This document shows, one piece after another, positions 56,908 to 64,000 of a stretch of DNA of 64,000 nt (the stretch's first letter is position 1; every line of letters starts with the position of its first letter). Location: contig CM019063.1 in NCBI GenBank assembly GCA_009667805.1, positions 189,592,661-189,656,660 on the forward strand, in the 5' to 3' direction. The translations under genes and the position numbers were made by a program. The notes beneath the pieces were generated by a model. It worked only from the letters and a program-made list of their open reading frames with translations, searched no databases and was not told the DNA's origin. This DNA comes from Leptobrachium leishanense. Taxonomy: Eukaryota > Chordata > Amphibia > Anura > Megophryidae.

Positions 56908-58345
56908 ATGTTTTTTCTATAGTTAAGGTAATGGATGCACTGTAGATAGTACAGAAATAATATATATATACATAAACTGAGCACCAGAGGCTATACATGA
57001 AGAGAAGGCTGAATGCGCAGAGCTGGAATCCAAGCAGAAAGGATCGCCGTGTTTGTGCTCAGAGAAGCAGCAGCGTGTTTGACACACAGATTCTGTGCCG
57101 TGCCATTTCATGTGAAGCAGATTAGGCCGTTTTGACTAAACTACCCCTCCGATCCCCGCTCTTTTCCCTCCAAGCGCTTTAAGCATATTTTCCACTGCGT
57201 TAGCCAATCAAGACTTTAGTTACAGTTACTTAAAAATCACGATCCTATGTATTTTTTATTTGGTAGCGAGAGACGAGGAGGCCTAGATACGGATCTACTG
57301 ACAGAAAATAAATATGGGATATGATTCTTCATCACTACATTAGTTACTTCCCTGCTAACTCTTATGAATATCCTGTATGGATATATAAAAAGAATCTCTA
57401 GCACAAATAATTATATATAGAAAATCTTTCGACCCATATGGATTCTATACATGACTGTTGTGTTACATTTTGGTCACAAAGAAAAGAAAAGAGATAAATT
57501 TGTGAATAAAGATACTGATGAGAATAAAACCACAAATACTTACCATAGTGCTGCCATTGTTTATGGCAGTCACATTGCACTAATTTTGTAGTATGCAATG
57601 TCATAACTAAAGAGGTAAAATATAAAATGCACACTACCCTGTATATCTTATTTTAGTGCTTAGGGAGAGTGGAGTTTGTATCATAATAGTCTCTAATGTC
57701 AAGAGGTCTGACACTGGAAGCTTACCCACATCATAGAAGGCTCTTCTTTATTGTGTGTGCCAGCTGGAAATGGTTTATAAATTCGCATCATAACGGAATA
57801 CAAGTAAAGAGAATTTGTTCTTAGGTGACCCATCTCAAAAGTTAATATGTAGCTTTGTATTCAAAATGATTAATACATTGGATAGTTAACTACATGGGCA
57901 TCAAGAAAACAAAGTGTTGGGTAAAACAGATGCATGTTTCACATCGCTTGTCTGAAGCCTCATTTGCCGTAAATGTTGGAAAGTTCTGGTCAAATTACCG
58001 GAGTTCGATGTATATGTCACAGCACATCAGCTCATCAATAATGCAACATGACACCCCTTAACTAATACAAGATACAAGAGAATTATTGTGTCTAGTAAAC
58101 TATACTGCAGAAGTACAAAATCCAATTACATATTCTCTCTGTGATTCCTTTGTCAAATTGTCAGACACTTTTCTTATTATAGAAAGAAATATACCAGAGT
58201 CATTCCCAAGAACAAAATTGTCTCCCAACTGAGGTGAAGCTCAGGCCAATGACTCATTAAAGAATATAGGACACATGAATATTCTTCCACATACATTTGA
58301 GGTTGGATATATAGAACATATCTTTGGAAACAATAAAGATATGGG
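56908..58345. other. No recognisable gene
   Basis: AT-rich sequence. The short minus-strand ORFs have no motif. Confidence 0.45.
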
Positions 58346-58379
58346 ATAACAATAACTGGGTGTCTGTCACAGGCATGGT

Positions 58380-58700
58380 ATGGGGTGACAGGTAGAGCCA
58401 AAATGCAGTGGACAAACAGCAGAATTAGACAGGATACAGTGGTGCTCAGGAGATTCAGGAATCAAGGGTTCACCGCAAGGCAGATGCAGGACACAAAACA
58501 GGGCAGGAACAACAGGAACTCCTGAGCATGGAATATAGCAATGGCAGGGATCTCAGCGAGGACGACAGGAAGGTGATCAGTGGAGTACAGCAGTTTTGGA
58601 CAGAGGTCAGCATGCAAAGGTAAAGAGATATTGGGTTAACACCCTTAAATAGCAGTTCAGTCTGCCCCTCAGTTCCTCATTGGTGGGATAGGGAGAATAC
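58380..58700 (-). repeat. Unclassified retroelement-like segment
   Basis: The minus strand has a CTATTTAAGGGTGTTAACCC leader followed by CCTG/CTCC-rich text, comparable to 2161-2890 and 8085-8600. No RT or LTR pair is seen. Confidence 0.3.
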
Positions 58701-58718
58701 CTGAATTGGAACAAAATG

Positions 58719-59082
58719 GGGCCATATTACATACTTGGTGCTAACTTAACCAGAGCAGTTGTAAACTTAGCACCGACTATGTAATATGGTTTTAACTTAA
58801 CCAGAGCTGTTGTGAACTTCCAAGAGCCATTATAGCCTATGGAGGTTTCGGGCCATATTGCATACTTGGTGCTAACTTAACCAGAGCAGTTGTAAACTTA
58901 ACCTCCATAGGCTATAATGGCTCTGGTAAGTTAACAACAGCTCTGGTTAAGTTAGCACCAAGTATGTAATATGGCCCTTTAAGTTTACAACAGCTCTGGT
59001 TAAGTTAGCACCAACTATGTAATATGGTTTTAAGTTTACAACTGCTCTGGTTAAGTTAGCACCAACTATGTAATATGGCCCA
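58719..59082. repeat. Compound palindrome, about 7 units
   Basis: Units of about 50 bp (CCATATTACATACTTGGTGC, TAACTTAACCAGAGCAGTTG, TAAACTTA) alternate in both orientations. Forward copies start at 58721 and about 58852. Inverse copies end at about 58975, 59027 and 59080. A second inverted pair (GCCATTATAGCCTATGGAGG and CCTCCATAGGCTATAATGGC) lies inside. The outermost ends are GGGGCCATATTAC and GTAATATGGCCC. Confidence 0.9.
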
Positions 59083-59211
59083 TAGTCTTTAGGAGCTAAG
59101 CTGGAAAGTTGCTGCCAGGGTTCAGGTCACAGCCGAACCGGTACGTGCACAGGCCTTTCTATATCTCTTCTGTGCTCATCACTTAGGTTCCTGACAATGT
59201 TCTTCCACTTA

Positions 59212-59515
59212 GGCTGGGGTCAGACAAGCACACTATGTGCACTGCGACGGGGCCGGCCACATGCTGTTGCACGTGCACGAATTGCACAAGCGACAGCGGC
59301 CGTGCTGCGTCCGTGCAGCAAGCCTCCCCATCAAAGCGCTAGGTTCGTGTGTTGACGGGTCTGCAAAGAGCGATCCTACATAGGAGGATTGAGCCTTGAA
59401 GCGCTGAGCGTACAAACTGTGCTCAGTGAGGCGGCCAGACGGGCGTTGCGTGGAAGCAACGTCCACTCTCACGGACGTTCCTTCCACTCTTCTCATCTCT
59501 CGTCTGACCCCAGCC
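59212..59515. mobile_element. CpG-rich MITE, GGCTGGGGTCAGAC family
   Basis: GGCTGGGGTCAGACAAGC and CGTCTGACCCCAGCC are the termini. The flanks are TTA and TAA. The interior is CpG-rich (GCACTGCGACGGGGCCGGCC and ACGTCCACTCTCACGGACGT). It shares a block with 37655-37783. Confidence 0.85.
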
Positions 59516-59956
59516 TAAGACAACTGCAAATATTGCTAGTCGTGTCCTTGTTTTGGCAAGAAAGTAGAACATTGGCTAGGGAAGTGCACTGAGAATTTTT
59601 TACCATGTAATGGCACCTGCAAACCTTTGCCTATACTTGATGTTTTGCACCTCTTTTTCAGTATGGTTGCCATGCCAGACCGGCCATGTTTTCCTGGACA
59701 CATACAATTTATTCATGCTGATGGGCAATGCATGAAAAAGGCTACCCAAAGCATGTAGAACTTATGTGATGTGCTGAAGGTAGTAAACCAAAACAGAATC
59801 CAAGGTGACCTGCCACGATTTCCTTTCTGGGGAATATAAATTATACATGTTGCAGGGCAGCATTCCCTGTGCTCCCCCTGCATGAAATAGTAATATGTGT
59901 CCATGAAAACAGGGCCGATTTGACAACCTTATTTCTCAGTCAGACGCAAAACTTTT
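59516..59956. other. No recognisable feature
   Basis: No supported feature. Confidence 0.45.
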
Positions 59957-59973
59957 CTGTTAACAACGATCTT

Positions 59974-61194
59974 TTTTTTTTTACAATTTAATTTTTTTAT
60001 TGAGTACGAAAGGTCACAGATTGACCAGCAGGAATGACCTCTCAGGGCCAAAAAACATACTCGTCTATGTGATGCAGAAAACAAAAGGGGTGGGGGTCTC
60101 AAAGAGGCAGCAAAAAGCACAGATAACAAGTGGGGGAGGGGATATCCTATCAAAAAGCAGAGTCCTCAAAAAGCGTCATAAGGAAAGTGAAGCAAAGTCT
60201 CATAAAAAAACTCTCATAAAAGAAGAAAAAATGATAAAAAAGATAAAAGTCAGCTGAAAAGAAACACAGCATATTGGGTTGCAAGGCTTTCTCATCCCAT
60301 ATCTCGAAACCGGGGGGGAAGCCATGGCACCCGGCTGGACGTGAGGGAGGCAGCAGAAAGCACCAGAGCACCTGTCTGCACAGGTGATACATAGGGCACT
60401 TTGTAGCCAGGTAGCCATCGCAACTCCCCCATGGACTCTGCGTCGAGCCAGTCAGCTTCAGGTGGCGTCAGTCATGCGGAACGCCTCACCCCCATCATAC
60501 GGACAGGAAATCAGCTTCGGGGTCCGCGACTCTGGGACGCCGCTTGCAGCGCCGCTGTCCTTGGCAACATATAGGCAAGTTTCAGCGGGTGGTTGGATCG
60601 GCGCCGCCGCAACCTCCTCCATCCCTACGATCCTCTGGGTCTTCTCTTTCCTGCAGCTCTGCAGCATGGGCATAACCCGGCGCCAGACGCCTCTGGTGAG
60701 CGGGCCAGCTGCATCCTCCCCGCAAAAATCTGTAAACAGGCCTCCAGTCCTGAGAGAACCGCATCTTCACCTCTAATAGGGAGAGGGGAGTCACATTGCC
60801 AGTCATCTGTAGATCTGCTTGTTACCCCTTCCAGACAGCCGCTCAGAGCAGTCGGGAGACGTGGGCCCACCGTCCCCACAACCTCCAGCACGGGTCCAGG
60901 TCGGGTAGAAGCGTTAAGACAGCCAGGCAGTGAAACAGCCGGAGCCGGGAGGAAGGCCGCAAGATGACCGCCGACGTCACAATCCATCCACATCTCAGTG
61001 GCTGCAAAACTCATCTCTGATCTGGAGGAGGGACAGCCGGGCTCCGGACCGCTCCGTTCCCTTGGTCAGCCACCTCGGGGCCTCAAATCTATGTAAACCC
61101 CTCTGTATATGTCTTCTAGAGGTCTCGAAGAAACGGCAGACGTGTGGAGCTCCTCTAAAACACGTCCGCCATCTTCGGTAGCCGGCCACTCCCC
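59974..61194 (-). mobile_element. L1-type retroposon or retrocopy, minus strand
   Basis: The insert is bounded by CTGTTAACAACGATCTT at 59957-59973 and 61195-61211, a 17-bp direct repeat (the last TT may be tail). The plus strand begins with poly-T, so the inserted RNA was on the minus strand with a poly-A tail; AATAAA lies just upstream of it. The 5' end reads GGGGGAGTGGCCGGCTACCG, then AAGATGGCGGACGTG, GC-rich like many L1 5' UTRs. No RT or ORF1 motif is seen. The largest minus-strand ORF (129 codons, 60625-61014) is unrecognised. It may be a non-autonomous L1 partner or a processed mRNA copy. Confidence 0.75.
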
Positions 61195-61211
61195 CTGTTA
61201 ACAACGATCTT

Positions 61212-62688
61212 GCTGTTTATGGGGAATCTGTATTTGTTGCAATGACTATATATTGGGATATAAGTAGAAATAAACAAACGTGGCATATGAATTGACTTGA
61301 AAAAAACCCCGAAAGTTGGGTTATGGGGAACCAAATGCCACTTTTTACTTTGACTCCTGCAAAAGAAAAAGGAGACTCATAAAACTAATGAATAAAAACA
61401 GAAACAGGACAAACGTTTGTAATAAAATCATCATAACAGATATGACTTTGTCTCTTGTGGATTACTAACTCCGGGGTAAACATTGTAAAACAAAGAACAG
61501 ATATGGGCAAAAGTGCATTTCTTTTAAGTCACACTATTCATGTTTTTTGTGGAATGAGCCTTGAGAAAAGCCTGTGAGCAAGGAGTTATAAGTAGCATAG
61601 CACCTTTACCTTTCTTTTCTCACAGGTTACTTCTGAATGACAATCAACACGATTGCCGCCAGCAGGTTTTCCAACAACCTAAAAAAAATGCAGCAATGAA
61701 ACCTATTCTGACAACGAAGAGTTAATAATCCTTGTAAAACGGGAACAAAATGCCAACTAATGTGTTACAAGATCAAGCCATTTTGGTTCATTACAAGTGA
61801 AATATATGTTGCTAAATGGGATTGCGCCTTTAATCTTTTCTATAGGAAATGCCATGTAAGTACACGACTAGGGTTCATTTGGTGAAATGCCATTTTTTTT
61901 TTTACTTTCCTTCCCCTTCGCTCTGCTAAATGTGCCTTTAGGGTAGAACCTCGTTAAAATCTTTTGCAACTGAAGCATTCCCCATAAAAACATATCACTC
62001 AATTTATCCCCTGCATGATCTGCCATTGGTTGCCTTTAAATTCCTCTCCCTGCACCCTGCAAGCTTTGAGTGATAGGTTCTAAACGAGCCTTTTATTTCA
62101 GTGCACTCAGCTAGTGGTGAAAGGAGTGAGACTGACACAGGATCTTTCTTTTTTTTCTGTCATTCTTTCTTGGGACAGGTACAATGATACATCTTTCCCT
62201 AGGCACTCACATTGGAGACTGAGGAGGTGCTATGTTCACTGGAATCATACAGTTGTACAAACACAGAATCTGACGGCAGATAAGAACCACTTGGCATACT
62301 CTGCTCTTTTTCCTAGTTCCTGTGGAAAACTCAGAATTTCTGAGATCATTGACCTCATGTTATAATGTCAGCCTAGCACTATTCCTATAACAAGACATAT
62401 TGAATTGCCTAACTGCATCAGCCACTTCAGTTTTGTCAGGAGAAAATGTCATGTGTCCTGGACTGTAAAATCATAACAGGACACTGATCTCCTTCACTAC
62501 CAGCATCTACATCTGTGACTATATTCTGCACAATTTCATTCAGTAATGCCCAAAAAAATATTTTTGTGTGTTTTTAAAAAAGCAGTTACATTAAAGACTT
62601 ATTTAAACCAAATACTGCAGCCCCGAAACAATGCAGAACACGTGAAAACTTGAAACACATGAAAATAGGGAACTTAAATATATATATA
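61212..62688. other. No recognisable gene
   Basis: Apparently unique AT-rich sequence. The plus ORF at 62114-62365 has no motif I know. Confidence 0.45.
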
Positions 62689-63591
62689 CAGGGTTATTCA
62701 AAGAGCTCCGAATGGCTGCCGAAAAGTAACCGAACGCTGAAATTCAGCATACGGTTACCTTCCTTGGCCATTAGGTTATTCAGAGAGCAGGCAATTCGCC
62801 AAATGTTGGCGAATTGCCTGCACATACGGTGCCTGTTCGGTGCCTGTTTGATGGCAGTGAAATCCCCATAGCTTTGTCTATTCAGAGAACAAAAACCAGC
62901 AGTGAAAAGTTGCCGAAATGCCCTGCCATTCGGTTTGCTTCATTCGACAGGTTTATATAGGCGAATCCCATAGGCTTCAATGTTAAAAATATTCCCGTTT
63001 TAATACAATATCTAATAAACCGTTATTATAATATTCTGCAGTAAAAAGTCTCTCTATTTATAAATTTTAAATATCTTTTAAGCATTTTTCAGGATTTTTT
63101 TGCAAAAAAATTTGTTTTTTTTTTTACGTTTTTTCTTTTTACTGTAACAGCCCTTTTTATTATCATTCATTGGACATCATATATAAATTTCATACATTTT
63201 CGCTCTGTAGTTTCTTTGCAAACAGTGTTTCACTTTTCAAACATTCAAGCGTACTGATTTTTTTTTTCCACTCCATTCGTCTGTGGTGTCGGCTTTTTCT
63301 GGAGGCTGCTCTGCGCTGTGATTGGCTCCTGCTTGCGTTTCTCCGGCGTCCCCGGCGGGGTTAATCCACTAATCCAGATGTTTTTGCAGTTTTCGGTGTG
63401 CATTCGCCTGGGTTTTGCGGTGAGTGTTCGGCAGGTTTTCGGCAGCTTTTCCCTGCACTACGACGGTCCTGTGGTGCTTGCTGAATACACCGCAGGTTTG
63501 TCGAAATGGGATTGCCAAATCGCACCGAATTGAAGAGAACGAAAAGTCACCGAACGTGCGGTGACTTTTCGATTCTCTTTGAATAACCCTG
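62689..63591. mobile_element. MITE, CAGGGTTATTC family, 903 bp, ATA TSD
   Basis: Perfect 17-bp ends CAGGGTTATTCAAAGAG and CTCTTTGAATAACCCTG are flanked by ATA (62686-62688, 63592-63594). The right arm holds a hairpin (GAAAAGTCACCGAACGTGCG with GTGACTTTTC). This is the best-preserved member in the window. There is no coding capacity. Confidence 0.93.
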
Positions 63592-63645
63592 ATAGTAATC
63601 TGTAGGTGCACAAAAGAGCTTAAGCACATTCCCAATATCCCCGTT

Positions 63646-63712
63646 TTTTTTATAAAGTATTTTACCAGGAAGGATACATTGAGATTTCTCTCATTTTCCA
63701 GTATGTCCTGGG
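63646..63712 (-). repeat. LINE/SINE 3' tail copy, minus strand
   Basis: TATTTTACCAGGAAGGATAC, then ATTGAGATTTCTCTCATTTT, then a GTATGTCCTGGG block. It is 5'-truncated. Confidence 0.75.
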
Positions 63713-63781
63713 TGGCGAGTATGTACTGTTAGGTGTCTGCCCAAGGACACTTACTGGAGAGGCGCTCTTGCCGGGATCTAA

Positions 63782-64000
63782 GGCTAAGGTCAGACGAACG
63801 CAGTTTTAACGTGCGTTTAGCCGCACGAAATCACAGCCGTGCTAGCAGCAAATGACTTCCAATACCGGGAAACACACGAAGTACGGCCGCACGAAAGTTC
63901 GTCCGCGCAACGCAAGTGGCAAACGAACGCATTTTTTCTAGAACGTCAAACCGCTACTACTGACGTACAGAGTGCGCTGCGTCCGCATAGCGGCGTGTTT
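63782..64000. mobile_element. CpG-rich MITE, cut by window end
   Basis: The left terminus GGCTAAGGTCAGACGAACGC follows TAA. The interior (TGACGTACAGAGTGCGCTGC) is the inverse of text in 25767-26191 (GCGCACTCTGTACGTCA). The right end lies outside the window. Confidence 0.85.

Noticed and set aside
60384..61204. ORFs of 124-130 codons on both strands
   Set aside because: GC-rich retroposon interior; both strands open, no known domain.
1..64000. CRISPR arrays, operons, bacterial promoters or phage genes
   Set aside because: Sequence content is vertebrate; the tandem arrays lack spacer structure.
1..64000. tRNA, rRNA or snRNA genes
   Set aside because: No A-box/B-box pair or known RNA core was noticed by eye; a covariance-model scan would be needed to be sure.

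Overview
This window looks like repeat-dense, AT-rich intergenic (or intronic) DNA from a large vertebrate genome. An amphibian, probably a frog or toad, is the best guess. The guess rests on the mix of elements: Tc1-type transposons with long inverted/direct repeats, many short hAT-like and 3-bp-TSD MITEs, L2-type LINE remnants, and a Ty3/gypsy element with a PNMA-like Gag. I find no host protein-coding gene I can defend. Almost every long open frame is transposon-derived or lies in a tandem repeat. One weak exon candidate is noted near 16.07 kb.

Layout. 0-11 kb: MITEs (1-324; a hAT-like element at 5853-6697 with a perfect 8-bp TSD), a 29-bp minisatellite (2540-2713), an AT-rich minisatellite (3.38-3.87 kb) and two large palindromes (9.25-9.64 kb). 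11-18 kb: mostly sequence I cannot assign, with small LINE-tail relics. 18-28 kb: a 0.9-kb TIR repeat with an insertion, a decayed Tc1 element (20498-22128), an inverted pair of LINE/SINE tails, a CpG-rich MITE (25767-26191) and a long MITE (26780-27656). 29.3-32.2 kb: a 2.9-kb minisatellite of 20-bp and 12-bp units with a 244-bp higher-order period. 32.9-34.5 kb: a Tc1 element with a nearly intact transposase. 35-41.4 kb: MITEs, a hAT-like element (37792-40412, 8-bp TSD) nested in another MITE and carrying a second minisatellite array, then an L2 LINE relic.

44.6-55.0 kb is the most informative part, a nest of transposons. A Tc1 element (44654 to about 54110) has its left arm split twice: by a second Tc1 element (44741-46356, TA duplication) and by a Ty3/gypsy retrotransposon (46399-53772). 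The retrotransposon has a 1065-bp 5' LTR, an 18-nt match to a tRNA-Pro-type primer binding site, a PNMA-like gag with CCHC knuckle, a pol in the order PR-RT-RH-IN, a polypurine tract and a truncated 3' LTR. It is dead: all five in-frame stops I located are consistent with C-to-T changes, and there are frameshifts as well. A solo LTR of a related subfamily lies in opposite orientation at the mirror-image position of the Tc1 right arm.

55-64 kb: more tails and MITEs, a second copy of the 0.9-kb repeat split by a hAT-like MITE, a 364-bp compound palindrome (58719-59082), a 1.2-kb L1-type retroposon on the minus strand with a 17-bp TSD (59974-61194), and two further MITEs at the right edge. All family assignments come from reading the sequence; no database search was run.
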